64,000 nt of DNA from Streptomyces albireticuli (GCF_021228125.1 NZ_JAJQQS010000004.1:124001-188000); one strand, 5' to 3'; positions 1 through 10,321 are shown, counted from the first letter of the stretch. Notes: generated by a model not told the origin, from the sequence alone. Numbers and translations are program-made.

Positions 1-772
1 CGGTGTAGACGACGCGCAGGATCTCCAGGATGGAGTTGGGGAAGTCGGTGTCCCAGCCGCCGGTGCCGAAGCCGACCTGGCCGAAGATCTCCCGGTGCCG
101 GAAGGACTTGAACGCCTCCGACTCGCAGAGGTAGCCGTAGAAGGTCTGGTTGTCGAGCTTCTCGACGAGCTTCGCCCAGATCTCCCGGATGCGCGGCACA
201 TCGCGCTCGCGCAGGGCGCGGTTCATGTCCGTGAAGTCGGCGCCCTCCTCCAGACAGGCGCTCCACGCGTCCGCGACCTCGCGGTAGACCGCGGGCAGGT
301 CGTCGAGGGACTTGGCGTAGTGCGACTCGCCCTTGAGGTCGACGACGGTCGACGGGGTGTCGGGGGCCAGCGGGTTGGGGAAGGGCTTGGTCTCCAGGCC
401 CACCAGGTCGATGTAGTACTGGAGGGCGGTGGAGCTGGGCGGGAAGCGCATGGCGCCCATCTCGGCGGTGAGCGAGGGGTCACAGCCCTCGAAGCCGACG
501 GTGCGCAGCCGGCCGCCGATCCGGTCCGCCTCGTAGACGACGGGCTTGAGGCCCATCTTCATCAGCTCGTACGCGGCGATGATGCCCGACAGGCCGCCAC
601 CGATGACCGCGACCTCGGTGCCGTGCTCGGTCGCGGGTATCTGGCCGAGGCCGGCGGGGTGAGCCAGGAAGTCGTCGTACGGGAAGGGGAAGTCCGGGCC
701 GAACATCGTGATCGGCGGCAGGGCCGGCTCCGACTGCTCGTCGTGGGCGGCGGTGGGCACCATGGACGTCAT
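1..772 (-). CDS. Flavin-dependent amine oxidase / amino-acid 2-monooxygenase (3' end outside window)
   Basis: The first 257 codons are visible; the gene runs off the left edge. The N-terminus carries a Rossmann FAD-binding motif VAVIGGGLSGI at about residues 56-66, then an acidic residue in VVYEADRIGGRLRT and the AEMGAMRFP segment, all typical of the flavin monoamine oxidase family. That family includes lysine, arginine and tryptophan 2-monooxygenases. The ATG at 772 has a good AGGAGAG ribosome-binding site about 8 nt upstream. The nitrilase-type amidase just upstream suggests a monooxygenase producing an amide that the amidase then hydrolyses. The substrate (lysine or arginine most likely) is an inference; a plain amine oxidase remains possible. 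Confidence 0.8.
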   Translation of the reverse strand, partial: MTSMVPTAAHDEQSEPALPPITMFGPDFPFPYDDFLAHPAGLGQIPATEHGTEVAVIGGGLSGIIAAYELMKMGLKPVVYEADRIGGRLRTVGFEGCDPSLTAEMGAMRFPPSSTALQYYIDLVGLETKPFPNPLAPDTPSTVVDLKGESHYAKSLDDLPAVYREVADAWSACLEEGADFTDMNRALRERDVPRIREIWAKLVEKLDNQTFYGYLCESEAFKSFRHREIFGQVGFGTGGWDTDFPNSILEILRVVYT

Positions 773-853
773 CGGCTGAACTCTCCTGCGGAATGGGGGG
801 CGGCTCTGAAAGACGGCATCACGGGGCTTCGCTGCGCTGCGTCGCCTCGGCGG

Positions 854-903
854 GGGTGTCGGACAGGGGTGTCGGACGAGGGTCGGAGGTCGGACAGGGG
901 GTG
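854..903. repeat. Imperfect 13-bp repeats in the amidase-oxidase gap
   Basis: Units reading GGGTGTCGGACRR occur back to back at 854-866 and 867-879. A degenerate GGGTCGGAGGTCGGACAG and GGGGTGTCAGA follow and run into the amidase stop codon. No function is apparent. Confidence 0.5.
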
Positions 904-1719
904 TCAGATGAGGGAGCCGTAGAGCTCCGGCCGGCGGTCGTCCAGGTAGGTGTTCTCGGCCCGGGACGCCTTCAGCAGCGCCGGATCGACATCGGCGACG
1001 ATCAGGTCCTCGCCCGCGCCGGCCCGGGCCCGTACGGTCCCGTCGGGGGCGGCTAGGCAGCTGAGCCCGGCGAAGGAGAAGTCCCCTTCGGTGCCGCAGC
1101 GGTTGGCATAGGCCAGGTAGAGCTGGCTCTCCCACGCACGGGCCGGGACGATCGTCTGCGGGACGATCTCGTACGGGCGCATCAGCGCGGTCGGGGCGAG
1201 CAGCAGCTCGGTGCCGGCCAGGGCGTGCGCGCGGACGGGCTCGGGGAACTCGATGTCGTAGCAGATCAGCAGGCCGAGGCGGACGCCGTCGAGCTCGGCC
1301 TGGACGATCGGCTCGGAGCCCGGGGTGAAGTACGTGGTCTCGTACTCCCCGAAGAGATGCGTCTTGCGGTAGTTCGCGAGGCTCGTCCCGTCGGGCCCGA
1401 TGAGCTGGAGGGAGTTGAAGATCGCGCCGCCGTCTCCGTCACCGCCGTCGCGCTCGGGGTAGCCGTAGCCGATGGCCAGACCGTGCTCGGCGGCGATCCG
1501 GGCCACCGCGCGGGCGCCCGGCCCGTCTGCGGGCTCGGCGAGGTCCCGGACCGCGGGGCCGAGGGCGTAGCCCGTGAGGTACAGCTCGTTGGTGAGGAGC
1601 AGCCGGGCCCCCGCGGCGGCGGCCCGGCGGACGGCGGCGGCGAGCGAGGCGAGGCTGTCGGCGGTGGAGGCGGGAACGCCGGCGGGGCCTTGGTACAGCG
1701 CGGTACGCAGCGGCGTCAT
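904..1719 (-). CDS. Carbon-nitrogen hydrolase (nitrilase superfamily amidase)
   Basis: A 271-residue protein with the full Glu-Lys-Cys triad of the nitrilase superfamily: E45 in LLTNELYLTG, K119 in NYRKTHLFG and C153 in LLICYDIEFPE. Such enzymes hydrolyse the C-N bond of small amides. Next to a flavin monooxygenase-like gene it fits a 5-aminovaleramide or 4-guanidinobutyramide hydrolase acting on the product of lysine or arginine 2-monooxygenase. That pairing is known from DavB/DavA and from streptomycete arginine breakdown; here it is inferred. The ATG at 1719 follows GGAAAGAGG and begins the conserved domain. The longer upstream frame is rejected. It is probably cotranscribed with the oxidase. 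Confidence 0.82.
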   Translation of the reverse strand: MTPLRTALYQGPAGVPASTADSLASLAAAVRRAAAAGARLLLTNELYLTGYALGPAVRDLAEPADGPGARAVARIAAEHGLAIGYGYPERDGGDGDGGAIFNSLQLIGPDGTSLANYRKTHLFGEYETTYFTPGSEPIVQAELDGVRLGLLICYDIEFPEPVRAHALAGTELLLAPTALMRPYEIVPQTIVPARAWESQLYLAYANRCGTEGDFSFAGLSCLAAPDGTVRARAGAGEDLIVADVDPALLKASRAENTYLDDRRPELYGSLI

Positions 1720-1815
1720 ACGGCCTCTTTCCACCTGCCGTGCTCGTGAACGAGCGCGTTCGTTAAGACGCCTTGACGCTACGGTTTGCGCTCCCGGCCC
1801 GACAAGGCGCCTCTG

Positions 1816-1874
1816 TTGCGTGTGGGTGGACGATTCGTTGCGCCTTTCGGCTTCTTCCGTGCGATTCATTGCGC
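1816..1874. promoter_or_regulatory. Three phased TTGCG(C) repeats upstream of the amidase
   Basis: TTGCGT at 1816, TTGCGC at 1838 and TTGCGC at 1869 lie 22 and 31 bp apart, about two and three helical turns. The last two sit in CGATTCRTTGCGC contexts. The array lies 97-155 bp upstream of the amidase start and touches the LysR stop codon. A closely similar array precedes the permease (5142-5198). Helically phased direct repeats are typical of Lrp/AsnC operators, and such a regulator is encoded nearby. The regulator assignment is inference. Confidence 0.5.
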
Positions 1875-2855
1875 GGGGGTCGGAGCCGCCTCCGGCGCGC
1901 CGTACTCGCCCACCGCGTCCCGGACCAGGCCGCGCAGCCAGCGGTGGCCGCTGTCGGCGTCGTGACGGGGGTGCCAGGCCATGGCGACGGTGAGCGGCGG
2001 GAGGTCCACCGGGATCTCGAAGGTGCGCAGGCCGAGCGCCGCGACGGCCGGGGCGCCGAGCCGGCCGGGGGCGCATCCGACGGCGTCGGTCGCGCCGAGC
2101 ACATGAAGCGCGGCGGCGAAGGTGGGGACGCTGCCGACGACCCGGCGGCGCAGCCCGTGCGCGGCGAGCGCCTCGTCGACCGGGCCGGACAGCCGGCCGC
2201 GCCGGGAGTCGACGAGATGGCCCGCGGCGGCGTAGCGGCGCGGGGTGACGGTGCCGGTGAGCAGCGGGTGCCCGGCGCGGGCCACGCCGACCATGCGGTC
2301 CTGGAACAGGGTCTCGACGCGGATCTCGGGCTCCTGGCGGTCGATGACCCCGACCTCCAGGTCGATCACCCCGTCGCGCAGCGGCGCCGGACCGCCGGGC
2401 CCTTCGGCGAGGAAGCGCAGGGTGACGCCGGGGGCCTCGTCGCGGGCCCGGCCCAGTAGTGCCGCGCCGAAGGCCAGGATGCTGCTGTCGTGCGCGCTGA
2501 GGGTGAAGGTGCGCGTCAGGGTGGCCGGGTCGGCCTCCGCCTCGGCGGTGAAGAGGCCGCGGGCGTCGTCGAGGACCCGCCGGACCCGGGGGCGCAGGGC
2601 GAGGGCGCGCGGCGTGGGCACCATGTGCCGGCCGGCGCGTACGAGCACGGGGTCGCCCAGGGCCTGGCGGATGCGGCCGAGGGTGCGGCTCATGGCGGGG
2701 CCGGAGAGGCCCAGCCGGTCCGCGGCGGCGGTGACGCTCTCCTCGGCGAGCAGGGCGTCGAGGGCGATCAGCAGGTTCAGGTCGAGGCGGGCGGCGCCGG
2801 CCCCGCCGAGGGGGCCGGCCGGGCCCGCGGGGCTCTCGCCGGGGCTTCTGCTCAT
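1866..2855 (-). CDS. LysR-family transcriptional regulator
   Basis: A 329-residue protein with an N-terminal LysR winged HTH at about residues 25-85 (LDLNLLIALDALLAEESVT, then AADRLGLSGPAMSRTLGRIR) followed by a substrate-binding domain. Its length is normal for the family. It lies between the amidase and the Lrp regulator on the same strand, so it may control the catabolic genes or be constitutive in the cluster. The ATG at 2855 gives an N-terminal Pro/Gly-rich lead of about 22 residues; a later start is possible. The effector is unknown. Confidence 0.85.
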   Translation of the reverse strand: MSRSPGESPAGPAGPLGGAGAARLDLNLLIALDALLAEESVTAAADRLGLSGPAMSRTLGRIRQALGDPVLVRAGRHMVPTPRALALRPRVRRVLDDARGLFTAEAEADPATLTRTFTLSAHDSSILAFGAALLGRARDEAPGVTLRFLAEGPGGPAPLRDGVIDLEVGVIDRQEPEIRVETLFQDRMVGVARAGHPLLTGTVTPRRYAAAGHLVDSRRGRLSGPVDEALAAHGLRRRVVGSVPTFAAALHVLGATDAVGCAPGRLGAPAVAALGLRTFEIPVDLPPLTVAMAWHPRHDADSGHRWLRGLVRDAVGEYGAPEAAPTPAQ

Positions 2856-2957
2856 GACGTGCTCATCGCGTGCTCATGGCGCTCATGGCCCGATCGTCTC
2901 CCGCGTACGTGGGCGTGGGGAAGCGGTTTCCGGGCGCTGCCCGGCGGCCGCTCCGGC

Positions 2958-3413
2958 TCAGGAGGGGGCGCCGGAGCTGAAGCGGCGCAGCAGCGGGGAG
3001 AGCACCAGCACGGACTTGGTCCGCTCGACGAAGGGCTCCCCCGCGATGCGCTCCAGTACGCGCTCGAAGTGGCGCATGTCGGAGGCGAAGACCTGGACGA
3101 TGGCGTCCGCCTCGCCGGTGACGGTCGAGGCGGACGCCACCTCCGGGTAGCGCGACAGGCCGCGGTGGATCGCCTCGGGCGAGGTGTTCCGGCGGCAGTA
3201 GATCTCGATGAACCCCTCGGTCTCCCAGCCGAGCGCCGCCGGGTCCACCCGGACGGTGAACCCGGTGATGGCGCCCTCGGCCCGCAGCCTGTCCACGCGC
3301 CGCTTGACGGCGGGCGCGGACAGACCGACCTCGGTGCCGATGTCGGCGTAGGAGCGGCGGGCGTCCTCGGCGAGGGCGTGGACGATGCGTTCGTCCAGAT
3401 CGTTCAGTCGCAC
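2958..3413 (-). CDS. Lrp/AsnC-family transcriptional regulator
   Basis: A 151-residue protein with an AsnC-type HTH at residues 1-60 (RLNDLDERIVHALAEDAR, then LSAPAVKRRVDRLRAEG) and a C-terminal RAM ligand-binding domain ending with VERTKSVLVLSPLLRRF. It starts 10 bp after the permease stop codon, so the two genes almost certainly share a transcript. Lrp family proteins bind amino acids and commonly regulate transport and breakdown of their ligand. The phased TTGCGC repeats upstream of the permease and of the amidase are the obvious candidate targets. Confidence 0.9.
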   Translation of the reverse strand: MRLNDLDERIVHALAEDARRSYADIGTEVGLSAPAVKRRVDRLRAEGAITGFTVRVDPAALGWETEGFIEIYCRRNTSPEAIHRGLSRYPEVASASTVTGEADAIVQVFASDMRHFERVLERIAGEPFVERTKSVLVLSPLLRRFSSGAPS

Positions 3414-3423
3414 TGCGGGTGGA

Positions 3424-4953
3424 TCACTTCTCTAGAGATACCTGCTGGTCTTCCCGGGACAGCCGCGAGCGGCTCTTCCCGTACATGAAGTAGATCACAA
3501 GACCGACCAGCATCCACCCGCCGAAATACCGCCAGGTCGTGCCGGGCAGGCTGAGCATCATGTACACGCACAGCCCGAAGCCGATGGCCGGGAAGATCGG
3601 GGCGAGCGGGAGGCCGCCGACCCGGAGGCCGGAGAGCGGCACCTTGAAGCTGCGGTGCATCTCGGGGCGGGTGAAGAAGAGGACGATGACGGCCACGTTG
3701 ACCAGGGCGAAGGCGAAGAGCGTGCCGATGCTGGTGGCGTTGGCCAGCTCGCCCAGGGGCACGGCCGCGGCGAGGACGCCGCAGAACACCGAGACGATCA
3801 CGGTGTTGGCGCGCGGCACGCCGGTCTTGGCGTGGACCTTGGAGAAGGTCTTGGGGACGAGCCCGTCGCGGGACATCGCGAAGAGGATGCGGGTCTGGCC
3901 GTAGAGGACGGTCAGGACGACGCTGGCGATGGCGATGACGGCGCCGGCGGCGAGGAGGACGGCCCAGAAGCTCTGGCCGGTGACGTCCTTCATGATCCCG
4001 GCGAGGGCCGCCTCGGAGCCCTCGAAGTCGCCCCACGGCATGGCGCCGACGGCGACCGCCGCGACCAGGACGTAGAGGGCGGTGACGATGAGCAGCGACA
4101 GCATGATCGCCTTGGGCAGGTCCTTCTTCGGGTCCTTGGCCTCCTCGCCCGCCGTGGAGGCGGCGTCGAAGCCGATGTAGGAGAAGAAGAGGCTGGCGCC
4201 CGCGGCGCTGACGCCGCCGAGGCCGAGCGGCATGAACGGGGCGTAGTTGCCGGCGCGGATGCCCAGGAAGGCGACGGCGCAGAAGAGCAGCAGGGCCGCG
4301 ATCTTCACACCGACCATGATCGTGTTGGCGCGGGCGCTCTCCTTGGCCCCGCCCAGCAGGAAGGCCATGCAGAGCAGGACGACGAGCAGCGCGGGCAGGT
4401 TGAAGATGCCGCCGTCGGTGCCGGGCGGGTTGGCCAGCGCGGCCGGGATGGTGACCCCGATGGTGCCGTCGAGCAGCTCGTTGAGGTACTCGCCCCAGCC
4501 GACCGCGACGGCCGCGACCGAGACGCCGTACTCCAGGATCAGGCACCAGCCGCAGACCCAGGCGACGATCTCGCCGAGGGTCGCGTAGGCGTAGGAGTAC
4601 GAGGATCCGGAGACCGGGATGGTGCCGGCCAGCTCCGCGTAGGACAGGGCCGAGAACAGCGCCGTGAGGCCGGCGATGACGAAGGAGATGACGACGGCCG
4701 GGCCCGCCTTCGGCACGGCCTCGCCGAGCACCACGAAGATGCCGGTGCCGAGGGTCGCCCCGATGCTGATCATCGTGAGCTGCCACATGCCGAGCGAGCG
4801 CCGCAGCGTGCCGCCCTCGCCCTGGCCGCCCTCGGCGACCAGGCGCTCGACCGGCTTGCGTCGCATGACACCGGTCACGAAGCCGGCGGCCGGCCGCGGG
4901 GACGACGGCTTCTCGTCGTCCGTGGCGGGGGGCGCTGTGCCGTTGTCCAACAC
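3424..4953 (-). CDS. APC-family amino-acid permease, cationic amino-acid transporter type
   Basis: A 509-residue polytopic membrane protein with about 12 or more hydrophobic segments. The first helix has the APC signature ISIGATLGTGIFVVLG, followed by a SYAELAGTIPVSGSSYSY segment characteristic of the CAT (cationic amino-acid transporter) branch. The N-terminal ~60 residues are cytoplasmic. With the oxidase and amidase nearby it probably imports the substrate of that pathway, perhaps a basic amino acid; specificity cannot be read from sequence. It is the first gene of an operon with the Lrp regulator. Confidence 0.88.
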   Translation of the reverse strand: MLDNGTAPPATDDEKPSSPRPAAGFVTGVMRRKPVERLVAEGGQGEGGTLRRSLGMWQLTMISIGATLGTGIFVVLGEAVPKAGPAVVISFVIAGLTALFSALSYAELAGTIPVSGSSYSYAYATLGEIVAWVCGWCLILEYGVSVAAVAVGWGEYLNELLDGTIGVTIPAALANPPGTDGGIFNLPALLVVLLCMAFLLGGAKESARANTIMVGVKIAALLLFCAVAFLGIRAGNYAPFMPLGLGGVSAAGASLFFSYIGFDAASTAGEEAKDPKKDLPKAIMLSLLIVTALYVLVAAVAVGAMPWGDFEGSEAALAGIMKDVTGQSFWAVLLAAGAVIAIASVVLTVLYGQTRILFAMSRDGLVPKTFSKVHAKTGVPRANTVIVSVFCGVLAAAVPLGELANATSIGTLFAFALVNVAVIVLFFTRPEMHRSFKVPLSGLRVGGLPLAPIFPAIGFGLCVYMMLSLPGTTWRYFGGWMLVGLVIYFMYGKSRSRLSREDQQVSLEK

Positions 4954-5299
4954 TGGGGTGGCTCCATTCGTCGATGCCTGTCGAGGGGGATGACCGACGG
5001 CGGGACGCCCTCAGGGGGGTGCTGTGGGCAGGGGGGAGCCGACCCGAGGCAGAGGGGGAATCGCCGAGCAAGCGGTATCCGCCACTCCACGTACTGCGCA
5101 GACCTTATGAGCTGAGAGGCCGCGCTCGTAATGCACCATTCTTGCGCATGGCCGTTCGATCATTGCGCATGGGGGGCATTCACAGCCAATCGTTGCATCT
5201 CACATCATGAATCGGTACATGTGGGCGGAATACCGTGGTCCAGATCACTCCGCCCGCGCCGCGCTCCCACCGCCACCGCACGGCCCCCCCGGGAACGCG
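4954..5299. other. Permease upstream region without a gene
   Basis: No ORF here has convincing codon use. The stretch holds the permease leader and the TTGCGC repeat array (5142-5198). It is less GC-rich than its surroundings around 5100-5220, which fits a promoter region. Confidence 0.6.
5142..5198. promoter_or_regulatory. Three phased TTGC(GC)AT repeats upstream of the permease-lrp operon
   Basis: TTGCGCAT occurs at 5142-5149 and 5163-5170 (21 bp apart) and TTGCAT at 5193-5198 (30 bp further). Contexts are ATTC-TTGCGCAT, GATCATTGCGCAT and CAATCGTTGCAT. The 21/30 spacing nearly copies the 22/31 spacing of the array at 1816-1874. It is probably an Lrp/AsnC operator governing permease-lrp and thus autoregulatory; no binding evidence is available. 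Confidence 0.55.
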
Positions 5300-5301
5300 A
5301 A

Positions 5302-5334
5302 AAGGGGCGCGGTCCGGATCGGACCACGCCCCTT
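5302..5334 (-). terminator. Intrinsic terminator of guaB1
   Basis: A 14-bp stem (5302-5315 with 5321-5334) has a 5-nt loop and a run of Ts on the minus strand just after the guaB1 stop. The single irregular pair is C-A on the plus strand but G-U on the minus-strand RNA, which agrees with a minus-strand terminator. Confidence 0.8.
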
Positions 5335-5350
5335 GCCGGGCTGTGCGGGA

Positions 5351-6859
<1,509 letters not shown>

Positions 6860-6992
6860 TCATTCTCCCATGACAGCCGGGGTGCGCGGCCCGGGCCGAA
6901 CCTCCAGGACCGGCGGAACGCCCTGGTCGGATCGTCCGAAATCAGGTCGACCTGGGCAACCGGTCCGGCCGTGCCGGACCCCGGACGACCGG

Positions 6993-8012
6993 CTACGCGC
7001 CGTCCGGGTCCGCCCGGTCCAGGGCCGGACGCGGTCCGGGGCCCGTCTCCAGCAGCAGGTAGTCGGCCGCGGCGGTGTCCGTGACCAGGCTGGTGACCAG
7101 CCCGGAGCGCAGCACCGCGCCGATCGCGGCCGCCTTGCGGGAGCCGCCGGCGATGGCGACGACCTCCGGTATGCGCCGCAGCCGGTCCGCCTCGACGGTG
7201 ATGCAGCGCTCGCCCAGATCACGGCCGATGCGGCGTCCGTCGGCGTCGAAGAGGTGGGCCGACATCTCGGCGGCGGCGCCGAGGGAGGCGTACTGCTCGC
7301 GCTCCTCGTCGGTGAGCATGTCGTAGACGGTCGAGATGCCCGGCGCCCAGGAGCCGATGGAGACGGCGGCGACGGTGACCTTGTCGAAGTAGTCGAAGGC
7401 CCGCGCGATGCCCGTCTGGCCGCGCAGGGCGGCGGCCGTCGCGGAGTCGGGCAGCAGCATCGGGGCGTAGATCGGATGCGCCTCGCCGCCGGAGACCTGC
7501 GCCGCCCGGCGCACCGCCTCCACCGAGCCGCGCTCGGCGGTGCCCGCGTCGTAGACCCCGGTGAGCTGGACGACCGTGCACGGCGGCAGCCGGTGCAGGG
7601 CCGCCGCCATGTGGATGGTGGAGCGGCCCCAGGCCAGGCCGAGGACGTCGCCCTCGTGCACCAGCTCGCCGAGCAGGTCCGCCGCCACCTCACCGAGGTT
7701 CTCGGGGTCGGGGGCGTCGTCCGCGGCGTCGGCCGGGGACTCCACGACGACCGCGTGCCGCAGGCCGTAGCGGGCGCGCAGCGCGTCGGAGCGCTCCGCG
7801 TCCAGCTCGGCCGGGACCCGGATCTCGATCCGCACCAGATCGCGCTCGAGCGCCGTCTCCAGCACTCGGGCCACCTTGAAGCGGCTCACGCCGAACTCCT
7901 CGGCGATCTGGATCTTCGACTTGCCCTCGAGATAGAAACGGCGGGCCATCGCCGCCGCCTGCACCAGCTCTGCGGGCCCCATCGGCGTGGCTGAACGGCC
8001 CGTCGACACCAC
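6993..8012 (-). CDS. SorC/DeoR-type sugar-binding transcriptional regulator
   Basis: A 339-residue protein with an N-terminal HTH (FYLEGKSKIQIAEEF, then GVSRFKVARVLETA, residues about 27-56) followed by a SorC sugar-phosphate-binding domain (LGLAWGRSTIHMAAAL, then GVYDAGTAERGSVEA). Members sense phosphorylated sugars and control carbohydrate genes. Tandem GTG codons at 8010-8012 and 8007-8009 follow a GAGTGAGGAG ribosome-binding site; either may start the protein. It lies upstream of guaB1 on the same strand with a ~200-bp gap and is preceded by rpe, whose product is a sugar-phosphate enzyme. The target genes are not evident. Confidence 0.85.
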   Translation of the reverse strand: MVSTGRSATPMGPAELVQAAAMARRFYLEGKSKIQIAEEFGVSRFKVARVLETALERDLVRIEIRVPAELDAERSDALRARYGLRHAVVVESPADAADDAPDPENLGEVAADLLGELVHEGDVLGLAWGRSTIHMAAALHRLPPCTVVQLTGVYDAGTAERGSVEAVRRAAQVSGGEAHPIYAPMLLPDSATAAALRGQTGIARAFDYFDKVTVAAVSIGSWAPGISTVYDMLTDEEREQYASLGAAAEMSAHLFDADGRRIGRDLGERCITVEADRLRRIPEVVAIAGGSRKAAAIGAVLRSGLVTSLVTDTAAADYLLLETGPGPRPALDRADPDGA

Positions 8013-8131
8013 GGTCTCCTCACTCCTGTGTTCAAGCTTCTGGACTCGACCGTCATCCTGTCAGAAACGGCGGTCCTTGATCAGCCCTTGACCTTCGCCC
8101 TCAGCATTTCGGGCGAGCGCCGGGGGCCACG

Positions 8132-8818
8132 TCAGTGGGCGCAGGCCCAGGACGCACCGGCCGTGGCCCGCTCCGCCTGCGCGCGCAGGGAGCGTACGGC
8201 GGCCGCCGGGTCCTCCGTACCGTAGACGGCGGATCCGGCCACGAAGACGTCCGCCCCCGCCTCCGCGCAGCGCTCCACGGTCTCCGCCGACACCCCGCCG
8301 TCGACCTGGAGCCACAGCTCCAGACCGTGGCGCGAGATCAGCTCACGGGTGCGGCGGATCTTGGGGAGCATGATGTCGAGGAACGCCTGGCCGCCGAAGC
8401 CGGGCTCGACCGTCATGATCAGCAGCATGTCCAGCTCGGGCAGCAGGTCCTCGAACGGCTCGATCGGCGTCGCGGGCTTGAGCGCCATCGACGCCCGCGC
8501 CCCCTTGGCCCGGATCTCCCGCGCCAGCCGCACGGGGGCGGCGGCCGCCTCCGCGTGGAAGGTCACGGAACCCGCGCCGGCCTCGACGAACTGCGGGGCC
8601 CAGCGATCCGGGTCCTCGATCATCAGGTGGCAGTCCAGCGGGATGTCCGTGGCCCGGCTCAGCGACTCGACGACCGGCACGCCGAGCGTGAGGTTGGGGA
8701 CGAAATGGTTGTCCATCACGTCGACGTGGAGCCAGTCGGCGCCCTTGACCGCCTGCGCCTCGTCGGCGAGGCGGGCGAAGTCGGCGGAGAGGATGCTGGG
8801 GTTGATCTGCACGGCCAT
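8132..8818 (-). CDS. rpe: Ribulose-phosphate 3-epimerase
   Basis: A 228-residue TIM-barrel enzyme interconverting ribulose-5-phosphate and xylulose-5-phosphate in the pentose phosphate pathway. Family motifs are all present: [16 protein letters not shown] at the N-terminus, [18 protein letters not shown] (metal Asp and His), [21 protein letters not shown] and [11 protein letters not shown]. The length is normal. It lies downstream of rsmB on the same strand, but a strong hairpin separates the two, so it may have its own promoter. Confidence 0.95.
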   Translation of the reverse strand: MAVQINPSILSADFARLADEAQAVKGADWLHVDVMDNHFVPNLTLGVPVVESLSRATDIPLDCHLMIEDPDRWAPQFVEAGAGSVTFHAEAAAAPVRLAREIRAKGARASMALKPATPIEPFEDLLPELDMLLIMTVEPGFGGQAFLDIMLPKIRRTRELISRHGLELWLQVDGGVSAETVERCAEAGADVFVAGSAVYGTEDPAAAVRSLRAQAERATAGASWACAH

Positions 8819-8849
8819 GTCCTTAAGCCTGCCATGCGAGGGGTTCTTT

Positions 8850-8882
8850 CCCCTACCCGCCCCTTCCCGGGGCGGGTAGGGG
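8850..8882. terminator. Strong hairpin downstream of rsmB
   Basis: A perfect 14-bp GC-rich stem (8850-8863 with 8869-8882) has a TTCCC loop and lies 15 bp after the rsmB stop. The left arm contains the dispersed element shared with 33437 and 62908. There is no T-run, so it is a Streptomyces-style terminator or RNA-stabilising hairpin. Confidence 0.65.
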
Positions 8883-8896
8883 CGGGCCGGGGGAAC

Positions 8897-10321
8897 TTAC
8901 GCCGTGCGGCGCAGCAGCGCCAGGTACATCGCGTCCGTGCCGTGCAGGTGCGGCCACAGCTGCACGTCGGGGCCGTCCCCGAGCGCCGGGACGCCCTGCA
9001 TGTACGGGCGCGCGTCGATCCACTCCGCGCTCACGCCGTCCCGCTTGAGGACGTCCGTCACGACGGCCTTCGTCTCCGCGGGGTGCGGCGAGCACGTCGC
9101 GTAGCCGACGACGCCGCCGACCCGTACGGCGCGCAGCGCCTCCCGCAGCAGGTCGCGCTGGAGCGGCGCGAAGCCCGCCAGGTCCTCGGGCCGGCGCCGC
9201 CAGCGCGCCTCGGGGCGGCGGCGCAGGGCGCCCAGGCCGGTGCAGGGCACGTCCATCAGGACCCGGTCGAAGGTGCCCTCGCGCCACGGCGGGCGCGTGC
9301 CGTCGGCGGCGATCACCTGGTACGGGCCGGGGTTGCCGGCCAGGGCGCGCTCGACGAGGCGGGCGCGGTGCGGCTGCTTCTCGGAGGCCAGCAGGGCGGC
9401 GCCGCGCCGCGCGGCGAGCGCGCCCAGCAGGGCGGCCTTGCCGCCGGGGCCCGCGCAGCCGTCCAGCCAGCGCGTGTCCGTCCCCTCCAGGGGCACGGCC
9501 GCGAGGGCCAGCGCGACCAGCTGGCTGCCCTCGTCCTGGACGCCGGCCCGGCCCTCGCGCACGGCCTCCAGCGCGCCGGGCTCGCCGCCCTCGGCGAGCC
9601 GCACGGCGTGCGGCGACCAGCGGCCGGGCAGGCCGGAGTCCTCGCCGACCGCCGCGAGCAGCTCCTCGGTCGTGGCGCGTCCGGGGCGGGCGACGAGCGT
9701 CACCTCGGGGCGTTCGTTGTCGGCGTCCAGCAGGTCCTCGATGCCGGCCCGGCCGCCGCCGAGCGCGTCCCACAGGGCCGAGACGATCCAGCGCGGGTGG
9801 GAGTGGACGACGGCGAGGTGCTCCTCGGGGTCGTCCTCGTAGGGCGGGGCGACCCGCTCCAGCCAGCCGTCGAGGTCGTGCGCCGTGATCTTCCGCAGCA
9901 CGGCGTTGACGAACTTCGCGCGGCCGTCGCCCAGCACGACCCGGGCCAGCTCGACGCTGGCGGACACCGCCGCGTGCGGCGGGATGCGGGTGCCGAGCAG
10001 CTGGTGGGCGCCGAGGCTCAGCACGTCCAGCACCGGCGGGTCGACCTCGCGCAGCGGCCGGTCGACGCAGGAGGCGATGATCGCGTCGTACGTCCCCTGG
10101 CGGCGCAGCGTGCCGTAGACGAGCTCGGTGGCGAGGGCGGCGTCGCGTGCCTCGAAGCCCTCCTGCTCACGGGCCTTGCGCAGCAACGGGGGCAGCACGA
10201 GGTTCGCGTAGGCGTCGCGCTCGTCGACGGCCCGCAGCGCCTCGAAGGCGAGGATCCGTACCGGGTCCTTCTTGGGCCGGCGGTAGGGCTTTGCGGGGCG
10301 GCGATGGGCGCGATCGTTCAC
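8897..10321 (-). CDS. rsmB: 16S rRNA (cytosine-967-C5)-methyltransferase
   Basis: A 474-residue protein with an N-terminal NusB-like RNA-binding domain (residues ~20-160: DPVRILAFEALRAVDERDAY, then ATELVYGTLRR) and a C-terminal SAM-dependent methyltransferase domain. The latter has DGCAGPGGKAALLGALA for SAM binding, DVPCTGLGALRRRPEARWR containing a catalytic cysteine, and YATCSPHPAE with the second cysteine of the m5C enzymes. It follows fmt on the same strand after a gap holding tandem repeats. Length and domain order are those of RsmB (Sun/Fmu). Confidence 0.92.
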   Translation of the reverse strand: MNDRAHRRPAKPYRRPKKDPVRILAFEALRAVDERDAYANLVLPPLLRKAREQEGFEARDAALATELVYGTLRRQGTYDAIIASCVDRPLREVDPPVLDVLSLGAHQLLGTRIPPHAAVSASVELARVVLGDGRAKFVNAVLRKITAHDLDGWLERVAPPYEDDPEEHLAVVHSHPRWIVSALWDALGGGRAGIEDLLDADNERPEVTLVARPGRATTEELLAAVGEDSGLPGRWSPHAVRLAEGGEPGALEAVREGRAGVQDEGSQLVALALAAVPLEGTDTRWLDGCAGPGGKAALLGALAARRGAALLASEKQPHRARLVERALAGNPGPYQVIAADGTRPPWREGTFDRVLMDVPCTGLGALRRRPEARWRRRPEDLAGFAPLQRDLLREALRAVRVGGVVGYATCSPHPAETKAVVTDVLKRDGVSAEWIDARPYMQGVPALGDGPDVQLWPHLHGTDAMYLALLRRTA

